From positions 560,475-624,474 of the forward strand of contig NZ_FXAU01000001.1 in assembly GCF_900177625.1 (NCBI RefSeq): a stretch of DNA of 64,000 nt. The letters run 5' to 3'. The translations under genes were made by a program, and so were the position numbers. Positions 37,982 through 45,764 of this stretch are shown here, piece by piece. This DNA is from Sphingobacterium psychroaquaticum. Its GTDB lineage: Bacteria > Bacteroidota > Bacteroidia > Sphingobacteriales > Sphingobacteriaceae. Position 1 is the stretch's first letter. Every line of letters starts with the position of its first letter. The notes beneath the pieces are model-generated. The model was not told the DNA's origin, made no database searches, and saw only the letters and a program-made list of their open reading frames with translations.

Positions 37982-40390
37982 ATGAAAAAGATAGTATTAC
38001 GATATAAACTAGCGACTCTAAGCATGCTTATGGTCGTGGTCGCTCTGTTTACGCAGTGTGATCGCAAATATGAAATGGATCTTTCCTTGGCTGTAAATTC
38101 CAATGAGGTTCACCTGGAAGCCGTTGAAGGGAAGACTAAGATTATGGTCTACGCGAATGGCGATTGGCAAGTTTCGCTGAAAGAGGACGTTGATTGGATT
38201 ACCTTAGATCGGACTAGCGGTTACGGTAATGGAGATCTTTTGTTTTCATATACGCAGAACTTTGGCGTTTCCCGAAGTGTGACTTTGTTACTTTCCAAAG
38301 GGAAAGAGCAGCAGGAAATCAAAATTATACAAAAAGGATTAGACGCGGCTTTCCGCTTTTCGAAGTCGAAGTATACCATTACCAAAAATGCCTTTCAAAT
38401 TAATCTGCCTATCGTTAACGACGTAAAGTCAAATGTTAAAAAGATGAAGGTGGAGTATTTGTATGATGACGAAACTTCTGAAAAATGGGTCACTAATTTA
38501 GATTTTACAGAAAATAGTGTGGTCTTTACGGCTTTAGAGAACAATGCTGGTAGAAATCGAACCGTGCGAATTTACCTCACGGTAATTGATGGTTTTGATA
38601 AAGAGTATACCGTGTTTACAGATGTTGATCAATCACAACTTGCTCCAACCTTAGAGCAACGTAAAGCGGAATCGCTCTTGACACGGAGTGCCAAGCTCGA
38701 TACGGTAATCGTGAAGGGAAATGTCGGTGCATTATTTCCTGATTTTGAGAAGCATGTAACCTATGAACAGGGCAATGGTTGGATCGAGCAGGTCGATCTG
38801 CTAAACGATAGCTTGTTGGTTATTGCCGTTCGTGCAAATGATAGCGGACTGGAGCGTGCGGCCAATGTTCAGCTGAAATATGTCAATAACGGTACGACAT
38901 ACATTGATCTTACACATAAAGTAATCCAGTCGGCCGACGATTTTACCTACACCACCATGGAGGAGTTAAAGGCGTTGATCCCGGGGGCTGAAGGAGAGGC
39001 AAGGATTGTTATGCCTTTACGGGTATTAGAGGCTTTTGTTAGCTCTGATGCGGCTAACACCAACATGGATGTTAATCCAAACACATCCTTTAATACGATT
39101 GATTACACCGAGGCACCAAAAACAGCGTACGTACAAAATGGAACAGGCTCTTCAGGTATTCGTTTAAAGTTCAATACTGCTGCGGCAAACTCCTTGAAAC
39201 GTTACAGTAAAGTGGCGCTTTCTCTAGATGGGCTTTTATTGGTGAAGGAAGCAAATCCAACACGGTATACGATTCGCGGATTAAGTGCTTCCAACATTGT
39301 GAAGTCGGAAGCGGGAACAGTAGCTAATCTACCGCTTAAAATTAAGTTTATTAATGAGTTGATTGATAGTGATGTATATACATTTGTAACGCTTAAAAAC
39401 ACCAATATAGCAGTTCCTTATGGCAGCTATGTAAACGTTAACATGGGCTATGTGGCCATATTTAACTGGAACACGGCCGGTGCAACAACGCCATATGTAG
39501 ATGCCGTGCCAACGAGTGTCGTGGACGAACAAGGGGGAAGTCTTAAGGCTATTGTAAATACAGCCGTATCCTGGAGCCGTAGTACGTTGCCGACCGGGTC
39601 AGGAACCTTGGCTGGAATCATTGTTCACCATAAATTGATTAAATATGGATACGGGACAGGAGAAATTGGACGATATAGTATTCGACCGGTGACTCAATCG
39701 GATATTAAACTTCAAGATGCGGAGAAGGTAAAAACATTAGTCGAGTGGCGCTGGATGAATATGAGTAACCTGAGTGCAACGGGAACATACACACAGGTCA
39801 ATGGTGCGATAGTTCCGGCGGTTGGACAAGGAGAAATGCGTCCAACGGTGAGTGGTGCTGCGGTCTCTATGGGAGCCCACCCAATTTACCATACCGATGC
39901 GGCTTCTAAAGTCGTGCCTAGCTCGGCGTTACAGTATTCAACAAAATGGTGGAACAGTACGGCAAATAAAGGAGAAGGTATTGTCCTGAAGTTCGCTACG
40001 ACTGGTATTTCTGGAAAGGTCTTAACGGTTAATTTCACGCAAGGTGGTGGCTCGGGAACAGCTGCAACTTTACATGTGCCTGCTTATTGGGAAGTTGCTT
40101 ACTCGTTGGATGGTGTGACCTATACGGTCTTGCCGGGGTCAACCTATGGTATTCGTCCATTAGCGGGTTGGGGACTTAATCACGAGTATACGGCGAATGG
40201 ACTAAACTCCTACGCGTTTAAGTTGCCGAATGAATTATTCAATAAACCAAATGTGTACGTGAAGCTGCAAGCAAAAAATAATATCGGGGGTGCCAACACG
40301 GCTACAGGCGCTGAAGATGGTCGTATTACAGATGCTTCAGCAAATATAACAGTGCGGTGGGGCGCAGTTTCACTAAAATATATTCAGTAG
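37982..40390 (+). CDS. BACON and DUF5689 multidomain surface protein (locus D, copy 1)
   Basis: The protein has 802 residues. The signal sequence contains VVALFTQC, so a lipoprotein with cysteine 26 is likely. Residues 30-118 are a BACON domain (VHLEAVEGKTKIMVYANGDWQVS, ITLDRTSGYGNGDL, EQQEIKIIQKG) and 119-310 are further beta-sandwich modules. About 319-577 fits DUF5689 (VLEAFVSSDAANTN, TAYVQNGTGSSGIRLKF, RYSKVALSLDGLLLVKEANPTRYTIRG), an OB-fold-like domain. A C-terminal jelly-roll-like domain (580-802) begins STKWWNSTANKGEGIVLKF. It has no visible catalytic motif, so a binding role is inferred. The next gene encodes a paralogue of the same layout, five bases further on. OB folds beside EEP enzymes recall extracellular nucleases. 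Confidence 0.75.
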   Translation: MKKIVLRYKLATLSMLMVVVALFTQCDRKYEMDLSLAVNSNEVHLEAVEGKTKIMVYANGDWQVSLKEDVDWITLDRTSGYGNGDLLFSYTQNFGVSRSVTLLLSKGKEQQEIKIIQKGLDAAFRFSKSKYTITKNAFQINLPIVNDVKSNVKKMKVEYLYDDETSEKWVTNLDFTENSVVFTALENNAGRNRTVRIYLTVIDGFDKEYTVFTDVDQSQLAPTLEQRKAESLLTRSAKLDTVIVKGNVGALFPDFEKHVTYEQGNGWIEQVDLLNDSLLVIAVRANDSGLERAANVQLKYVNNGTTYIDLTHKVIQSADDFTYTTMEELKALIPGAEGEARIVMPLRVLEAFVSSDAANTNMDVNPNTSFNTIDYTEAPKTAYVQNGTGSSGIRLKFNTAAANSLKRYSKVALSLDGLLLVKEANPTRYTIRGLSASNIVKSEAGTVANLPLKIKFINELIDSDVYTFVTLKNTNIAVPYGSYVNVNMGYVAIFNWNTAGATTPYVDAVPTSVVDEQGGSLKAIVNTAVSWSRSTLPTGSGTLAGIIVHHKLIKYGYGTGEIGRYSIRPVTQSDIKLQDAEKVKTLVEWRWMNMSNLSATGTYTQVNGAIVPAVGQGEMRPTVSGAAVSMGAHPIYHTDAASKVVPSSALQYSTKWWNSTANKGEGIVLKFATTGISGKVLTVNFTQGGGSGTAATLHVPAYWEVAYSLDGVTYTVLPGSTYGIRPLAGWGLNHEYTANGLNSYAFKLPNELFNKPNVYVKLQAKNNIGGANTATGAEDGRITDASANITVRWGAVSLKYIQ

Positions 40391-40395
40391 ATCTC

Positions 40396-42579
40396 ATGAA
40401 AAAAAAGAACATAACAATACGGTTAATAGGTGCCTGTTTCTTGTTTTTATTGGCTTTTGCTTGTAAGAAAGATGATGCGGCCTATCTGAAATTTTCCGAG
40501 CTTGGAACAACTGTGAAAGAATATACCGTTTCCGCAGAACCAGGACAGGTCGAAATCAAGGTGCTGTCTAACGGGGCTTTTGACGCGACGGTGCCCGCAG
40601 AAAACAATTGGTTAAAATTAAGTGGTACAAAGCTGAAGGGCGATACCAGCTTTCTGATGGTTTATGACGGTAATGACGGTTTTCCGAGAAAGTCACAGGT
40701 CGCTTTATATGCGCCAGAAAGTGAGCGCTTTGATACGGTATGGGTAAAGCAACAAGGGAAGCAAACTCCGGTACTTAATTTCCCGACATTGAACACAACG
40801 GTATTAGGAAATGGCGGACGGGTTACGGGGAAATTGGAGACGAATATACCTTTTGAGGATATTAAGGTACAAGTCGTATACCCAACGCCCGATGTGACGC
40901 CGTGGGTTAACAATGATTTTAGTTTGGAAAAATCGACCAGCGATTTTAGTTTTTCCGTTCAACCTAACCCAGACCAAAATGAACTTCGAAGTGTACAGTT
41001 GCGCCTATCATATACCGATGGATGGGGCGTAGAACATGTCTCTACCTTATACCTCTTGCAAGCAAATGCACAGAATATGTTTGGTACGAAAGCAGAATTT
41101 CCAGAAGTACGTGTATGGGCGGGAGAGAAGATTACGAAAGATTTGTTTATAGAAGGGGTTGTCGTAAGCGATGTTGGGAACCAGAATGTAGGCGATTTCG
41201 TGCAAACAACACCAACGGTTATTAATTATACACAAAATGATCGTACAGTCTATGTGCAGAGTGTGGATGGACGTTATGGTTTCCGTATCCTAACCAATAC
41301 GGTGGCTGATAACATCTTTAAGCGATACAGTAAGGTGCAGGTGCTATTAAAGGGGGTAGCGGTGGAGAAGGAATCGAATCCAGATCACTATACCTTAACC
41401 GGGGTAACTTCTATGATGGTGATGAGCCAAGTTGAAGGTAATGCAAGCCAGCTTCCTGTAAAACAGAAGTATATGTCGGAATTGACCGATGACGATATCT
41501 ATACGTTTGTGACATTGAAAGATGTGGAATTTCCAGTAAGAAAGGGATCATTTACCCCGATTAATGAGGGATATTCGACGCTTTTTTCGGCACACCGAGT
41601 AGCGAAGTATCCTTTGTTGATGCGCGATATACAGGGGAATAGTATGTTTACCATGACTAATACACGTACGTCATACCGACGAGATGGTGCGATTTTACCG
41701 TATGGATCGGGAAAACTATCAGGTATTATAGTGCATGAGAATTTTACCCGATTTGAATATGAAGATGGCGTTTCAGATGAGGACTATGGCAATATCGGTC
41801 GATATCAGATTCGACACCTCACTAAAGATGATATCAAGATGGCGGCTTCGGTAGATCAGGGTTTTTCTAGTCTACTTGTGGAATATCAATATCCAAATAT
41901 CACAAATGGTGTTGCTTTTCCAACTTATGGCAGTAATGGTAAGATGAGTTTTTCTGCACCGACGGTTAATCTAGGGATGAATATCGATTATTCATATTTA
42001 GGTCCTGTTGGAGCGACCAACTTGGGGAATACCAATCAATATGGAAATGGGGTATTGACCGGTGCTGGCACGAAGCAGAATACAGCGACGACAACAAATT
42101 CAGATGGAAAAGGAGCGGTGACGAATGGTGCAATTACAGCATCCACTATGTGGTGGAACTACGATAAGAATAGAGGGGAAGGCTTTGTTGTCGAATTTTC
42201 TTCACAGGGGATATCGAGCAGTCAATTATCGTTGCAATTAACAGCGCTAAACCTTGTGGGCGGAACGGGTAAAGGAGCTCCTCGCTTTTGGAAGGTAGAG
42301 TGGTCTACGCATGGTAATATGGATGGTGCCTGGACTAAAATTCAATCTTTTACCGTACCCGATGCTCCTTTATGGGCCAATACAACAATACATCAGTTGG
42401 CAGCTTACAAGAATATCAACATGAAGTTGCCTTTAGCTTTGCTCGGTCAGGAAAAAGTTTTCTTGCGGCTGGTCGTTGATAAGAATTTAGGATCGGATGG
42501 AAATAGTTACGCGAGTGAACCATTATCGGTAAGTACAACAACGGGGATTGGTTATTTAGCCATTCGCTATAATAAATAG
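40396..42579 (+). CDS. BACON-like and DUF5689 multidomain lipoprotein (locus D, copy 2)
   Basis: I use ATG 40396 (727 residues), which gives a clear lipoprotein signal (ACFLFLLAFAC, cysteine 23); a GTG at 40357 would lie inside the previous gene. Residues 27-120 resemble BACON (VSAEPGQVEIKVLSNGAFDATV, VWVKQQGKQTP). About 235-482 is DUF5689-like with the recognisable start LFIEGVVVSDVGNQNVGDF, then VYVQSVDGRYGFRIL and KRYSKVQVLLKGVAVEKESN. The C-terminal domain from about 483 contains STMWWNYDKNRGEGFVVEF, matching copy 1 (STKWWN--ANKGEGIVLKF). The blocks FKRYSKV and DDIYTFVTLKD also recur. The two copies are old duplicates, each followed or preceded by an EEP gene. Binding of the substrate polymer is inferred. 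Confidence 0.75.
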   Translation: MKKKNITIRLIGACFLFLLAFACKKDDAAYLKFSELGTTVKEYTVSAEPGQVEIKVLSNGAFDATVPAENNWLKLSGTKLKGDTSFLMVYDGNDGFPRKSQVALYAPESERFDTVWVKQQGKQTPVLNFPTLNTTVLGNGGRVTGKLETNIPFEDIKVQVVYPTPDVTPWVNNDFSLEKSTSDFSFSVQPNPDQNELRSVQLRLSYTDGWGVEHVSTLYLLQANAQNMFGTKAEFPEVRVWAGEKITKDLFIEGVVVSDVGNQNVGDFVQTTPTVINYTQNDRTVYVQSVDGRYGFRILTNTVADNIFKRYSKVQVLLKGVAVEKESNPDHYTLTGVTSMMVMSQVEGNASQLPVKQKYMSELTDDDIYTFVTLKDVEFPVRKGSFTPINEGYSTLFSAHRVAKYPLLMRDIQGNSMFTMTNTRTSYRRDGAILPYGSGKLSGIIVHENFTRFEYEDGVSDEDYGNIGRYQIRHLTKDDIKMAASVDQGFSSLLVEYQYPNITNGVAFPTYGSNGKMSFSAPTVNLGMNIDYSYLGPVGATNLGNTNQYGNGVLTGAGTKQNTATTTNSDGKGAVTNGAITASTMWWNYDKNRGEGFVVEFSSQGISSSQLSLQLTALNLVGGTGKGAPRFWKVEWSTHGNMDGAWTKIQSFTVPDAPLWANTTIHQLAAYKNINMKLPLALLGQEKVFLRLVVDKNLGSDGNSYASEPLSVSTTTGIGYLAIRYNK

Positions 42580-42583
42580 AAAA

Positions 42584-43399
42584 ATGATGTTACGAAAGTT
42601 TTTACTTATGCTGGTTTTATTCGGCATGACTTATACGTTTGCTGTTGGACAAACGGCAGATCGGTTACCATTACGTTTGAAAGTTGGCGTATACAACCTC
42701 GGCCATTTTAACCAAGGTCGTGTCGGTGGCTTCCAGGGAACTGGAAACTGGATGAAAGCAGAGTTGGTTCGATGGAAAAACTGGGTGGGAGAGCAAGGAC
42801 TCGATATTTTTGCCGTGAACGAGTGGAGTCATTATTTTGATAAAGATAGTACGCGTGTGGCTTCCGATGAAATTTTGAAACCTTTTTACGATAACATATA
42901 CTTCGGAAAGGAGCACAAATGGATATACAACGGAATCGCGACAAACTATACCTTGGAAAATATTCGCCAGGAGAATTGGGATGGTGATTATTATGCGATC
43001 CTGGGCGACCTGAAGATTGGTGATAAGGTAATTACTATTATATCTTCGCACATTCCGTGGCAAAAGGATTGGCATGCTCGTTCATTAGACGCGTTGGTTA
43101 ATATGTTGAAGAAGTATGAATACTTCATTTGCATGGGCGATATGAATGCCTCTGATAATGGACAGCTGAAGTTTACCAATGCTGGTTTTAACATGGCAAA
43201 TGGAGGTAGCATGGGATGGTTCGCAACGGCTGCTGGCGGTAATACCGCTGAGGGAAGGACTGGCGCAGTACCGAATAAAAGTATTGATAATATTGTGACA
43301 AGCAGTAATATTAAGATTATGCAGGTGAAGGCTCCCTTTACAACGTTGAATGATTTGGACCATCTTCCAATCCTAGCGGATGTAATCATTACTTGGTAG
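42584..43399 (+). CDS. Second EEP-family hydrolase, secreted (locus D)
   Basis: The protein has 271 residues. A type I signal peptide is likely (LMLVLFGMTYTFAVGQ, cut near residue 23), in contrast to the lipoprotein EEP at 37033. The domain is shorter and quite different in sequence, yet the active-site set is complete: N38 in VYNLG, E80 in FAVNEW, H156 in SSHIPWQ, D186 and N188 in MGDMNAS, D235 in KSIDNI, D259-H260 in LDHLPI. It starts four bases after copy 2 of the DUF5689 pair and is the last gene of locus D. One lipid-anchored and one soluble enzyme could work in sequence, surface cut then periplasmic trimming; this is inference. Confidence 0.85.
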   Translation: MMLRKFLLMLVLFGMTYTFAVGQTADRLPLRLKVGVYNLGHFNQGRVGGFQGTGNWMKAELVRWKNWVGEQGLDIFAVNEWSHYFDKDSTRVASDEILKPFYDNIYFGKEHKWIYNGIATNYTLENIRQENWDGDYYAILGDLKIGDKVITIISSHIPWQKDWHARSLDALVNMLKKYEYFICMGDMNASDNGQLKFTNAGFNMANGGSMGWFATAAGGNTAEGRTGAVPNKSIDNIVTSSNIKIMQVKAPFTTLNDLDHLPILADVIITW

Positions 43400-43498
43400 T
43401 TCCGAAGCTATCAATTCGATAATTTCGAACGAAGAGCTACAGGCCATCCATCATTCCCTATTGGTGGAGTAGTTTGCTCTGTAGGCTTTAATATCGAC

Positions 43499-43550
43499 GG
43501 CTGACGATCCGTGCCCCGCAAAATGGGGTGCGGATTGTCAGCCTCTTTTG
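43499..43550 (+). terminator. Terminator of locus D
   Basis: Long hairpin: left arm GGCTGACGATCCGTGCCCC (43499-43517), loop of seven, right arm 43525-43543, pairing over 19 positions with two G-T/A-C type irregularities, followed by TCTTTTG. It lies 100 bases after the second EEP gene. Confidence 0.85.
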
Positions 43551-43675
43551 TTCAGAGATCAGCGATGTCAACATCGCGGTGGAAAGAATAGATCTATCAG
43601 TGGCCCCGTTCTTCTACTGCTTTCCTTTAAAGTCGTAAATAAGCAGCAATTGTAGGATACAATAAGTTCATGACT

Positions 43676-43705
43676 TTTGTTTACGAAGAAATTTATATAA
43701 GTTTG
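43676..43705 (+). promoter_or_regulatory. Sigma-A-type promoter of the locus E sigma gene
   Basis: TTTG at 43676-43679 and TAAGTTTG at 43698-43705, 18 bases apart, match the Bacteroidota -33/-7 promoter (TTTG, TAnnTTTG). Transcription would start about 12-15 bases before the ATG at 43726. It is the best promoter in the window and implies that the sigma-fecR pair is made by housekeeping transcription. Confidence 0.75.
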
Positions 43706-43725
43706 TTCCCTGCAACTAACCCAGA

Positions 43726-44319
43726 ATGCCTAGCTACCACACATATAACGATCAAGAGCTCTTAACGCTGTTTAAGACGGATGATGAACAGGCATTGGTG
43801 GAGATATACAATCGTTATTGGGAGAGGATGCTAGCTGTTGCCGTAAATCGTTTGGGAAATTTGGAGGAGGCAGAGGAGTGTGTACAAGATGTCCTGTATA
43901 AGCTTTGGCGGTTACGAGATAGCTTTACGCTGCAAAAAGACGGCCTTTCGGCCTACCTCGCACGGGCCATACGAAATCATACCTTTAATGTTTTGGAACA
44001 GCGCCACCGGAGACGATCGCAGCTGTCTGAATATTCGACAGAAGAAGTTGTCGAAGCTTTATCGCCAGAGCGACAACTTATTTTTCAGGAGTTGCAAAAT
44101 CAAATTGACAAGGCCATCGAGAGCCTACCACCACAATGCAAGCTTGTTTTTATGATGAATAAAAACGAAGGGCTATCTACCAAAGAAATAGCAGAAACAT
44201 TACAATTGTCTGAAAACACGGTAAAATCTCATCTGAAGAAGGCGAAAAAGGATCTTGGAAACAATACCGACCTATTGATCGCCTTGGTTTTCGCTTATAT
44301 TTACCTGAATCAGTTGTAA
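43726..44319 (+). CDS. ECF sigma factor (locus E)
   Basis: The protein has 197 residues. Region 2 at about 20-90 (YNRYWERMLAVAVNRLGNLEEAEECVQDVLYKLW, YLARAIRNHTFNVLEQR) and region 4 at about 130-180 (SLPPQCKLVFMMNKNEGLSTKEIAETLQLSENTVKSHL). It should activate the STN-SusC gene of locus E once freed by FecR. It begins just after a clean sigma-A-type promoter, and fecR starts 94 bases after its end. Confidence 0.94.
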   Translation: MPSYHTYNDQELLTLFKTDDEQALVEIYNRYWERMLAVAVNRLGNLEEAEECVQDVLYKLWRLRDSFTLQKDGLSAYLARAIRNHTFNVLEQRHRRRSQLSEYSTEEVVEALSPERQLIFQELQNQIDKAIESLPPQCKLVFMMNKNEGLSTKEIAETLQLSENTVKSHLKKAKKDLGNNTDLLIALVFAYIYLNQL

Positions 44320-44413
44320 ATTCTTCTAAAAAAAGTAAAAGGAACTCACCCTTTTGTGTTTTCTGCCTGTCCTTATATATGACGGGTAAAGAATGCTTGT
44401 TTATGAATGAATA

Positions 44414-45586
44414 ATGGAAGACACGGAACACATAGAAGAATTAGTCGCCAAGTTCCAACGAGGCGATACATTAACACCTACGCAGACCGAGACACTTTTG
44501 CAATGGTATAATAGTCATACGGATGAAAAAGTAGTCTTGATTACGGATGCTCCTTTAGGAAGGGAACAACTTAAGCAACGTATGTTGAATGGATTACTTG
44601 AACGTGTGCGTGCGGATCAGCAGGTGTTACCGAAAGCTAATAAATTACCCCGACGACTATGGGTTTCAGCTGCAGCAGCGGTCTTACTGGCTATGCTATC
44701 TATTTGGTGGTGGACCCGTAGAGATCAGGTGAATGATGTGGGTAATATAGGCTCTGAGACAACAATCGCAGATTCGCGAGATACTAGTATTACGCCTGGG
44801 ACTAATAAGGCTGTGTTGATATTGGCGGATGGGCGTCAGTTGACTTTGGATACCGGGCAAGAGGGGATTGTAATGGATGAATCTATACGTTATGCCGACG
44901 GAAGACAGGTAGCCCGTGTGCAAGATGAGCAAGTACAAAAAAAGGACCTGCAGCTGTATGTGCCCAGGGGCGGGATTTATAAGATAATGCTTGCTGATGG
45001 GACAAAAGTCTGGTTAAATGCAGACAGTCGGTTGATTTATCCATCAGTCTTTGGTGATGCCGAAAGAGCCGTAGAGTTAGAGGGGGAAGCATTTTTTGAA
45101 GTGACATCAGTTACGGATAGTCAGAAGAAAAAGATTCCTTTTATCGTACGAACCAAGGGGCAAACGGTGGAGGTGCTAGGCACTCAGTTCAATGTGAACA
45201 GTTATTTGACGCAGCCTTTTGTGAAAACAACACTGGTAGAGGGACGTGTTCAGGTGCATGCTAATCAAAAGAAGCTGCTTCTCCAGCCAGGACAGCAGGC
45301 TACAACATCCGACAATGGAACTACAGTAAGTCGCGTGAATACATCAAATTTTACGGCATGGACGGAAGGGAAATTTAGCTTTGACGGTAAATCATTTGAA
45401 GAAATATTAGACGAAGTTGGGCGGTGGTACAACTTGACGGTTGTATATCAAGGTCAGGTGCCTGATGTCGATCTGGTGGGGGATGCCTTTCGAAATCAAA
45501 AGATTAATCTGGTGCTGCGTCTTTTAGATGCTGCGGCAGTGACCTACAAGCTTGATACGGCCCATAGAAGACTAATTATTTATTAA
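44414..45586 (+). CDS. FecR-type anti-sigma factor (locus E)
   Basis: The protein has 390 residues: an N-terminal cytoplasmic part with HIEELVAKFQRGDTLTPTQTETLLQWYN, one membrane helix at about 82-100 (SAAAAVLLAMLSIWWW), a FecR domain (YKIMLADGTKVWLNADSRLIYP, ELEGEAFFEV, QFNVNSYLTQ) and a DUF4974 C-terminus (FDGKSFEEILDEVGRWYNLTVVY). The layout equals that of the FecR proteins of loci B and D. A 178-base leader with a hairpin separates it from susC, the longest such gap in the window. Confidence 0.94.
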   Translation: MEDTEHIEELVAKFQRGDTLTPTQTETLLQWYNSHTDEKVVLITDAPLGREQLKQRMLNGLLERVRADQQVLPKANKLPRRLWVSAAAAVLLAMLSIWWWTRRDQVNDVGNIGSETTIADSRDTSITPGTNKAVLILADGRQLTLDTGQEGIVMDESIRYADGRQVARVQDEQVQKKDLQLYVPRGGIYKIMLADGTKVWLNADSRLIYPSVFGDAERAVELEGEAFFEVTSVTDSQKKKIPFIVRTKGQTVEVLGTQFNVNSYLTQPFVKTTLVEGRVQVHANQKKLLLQPGQQATTSDNGTTVSRVNTSNFTAWTEGKFSFDGKSFEEILDEVGRWYNLTVVYQGQVPDVDLVGDAFRNQKINLVLRLLDAAAVTYKLDTAHRRLIIY

Positions 45587-45668
45587 CACTATATATTAAC
45601 CTAAATACAGATTTATAATGACAGATACCTAATAACCTATACCATTCCTGTGCTAACGGTTAAAAAAA

Positions 45669-45690
45669 GGAAAGGACTGCCATCCTTTCC
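45669..45690 (+). terminator. Hairpin between fecR and susC of locus E
   Basis: Perfect eight-base stem GGAAAGGA (45669-45676) / TCCTTTCC (45683-45690) with loop CTGCCA, 75 bases before the susC start. There is no T-tract (CTAG follows), so it may be an attenuator or an RNA-stability element more than a plain terminator. Locus D has a hairpin at the equivalent place. Confidence 0.45.
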
Positions 45691-45764
45691 CTAGATCATA
45701 TCAGTTAGCCATAAAACTCCATGTTTGAAGACAGATTTTTACTAACCAAATCCATGTAAAATTA

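Larger units (their letters stand above)
43400..43725. other. 326-base intergenic region between loci D and E
   Basis: No gene is visible. It holds the locus D terminator (43499-43550), a small perfect hairpin GCGATG (43562-43567) / CATCGC (43572-43577) and the promoter of the locus E sigma gene (43676-43705). The part before the terminator, 43400-43498, has a loose inverted repeat around CTACAG/CTGTAG but no clear signal. Confidence 0.6.

Noticed and set aside
40357..40395. GTG start at 40357 for the second BACON/DUF5689 gene
   Set aside because: It would overlap the upstream gene and put polar residues before the lipoprotein signal.
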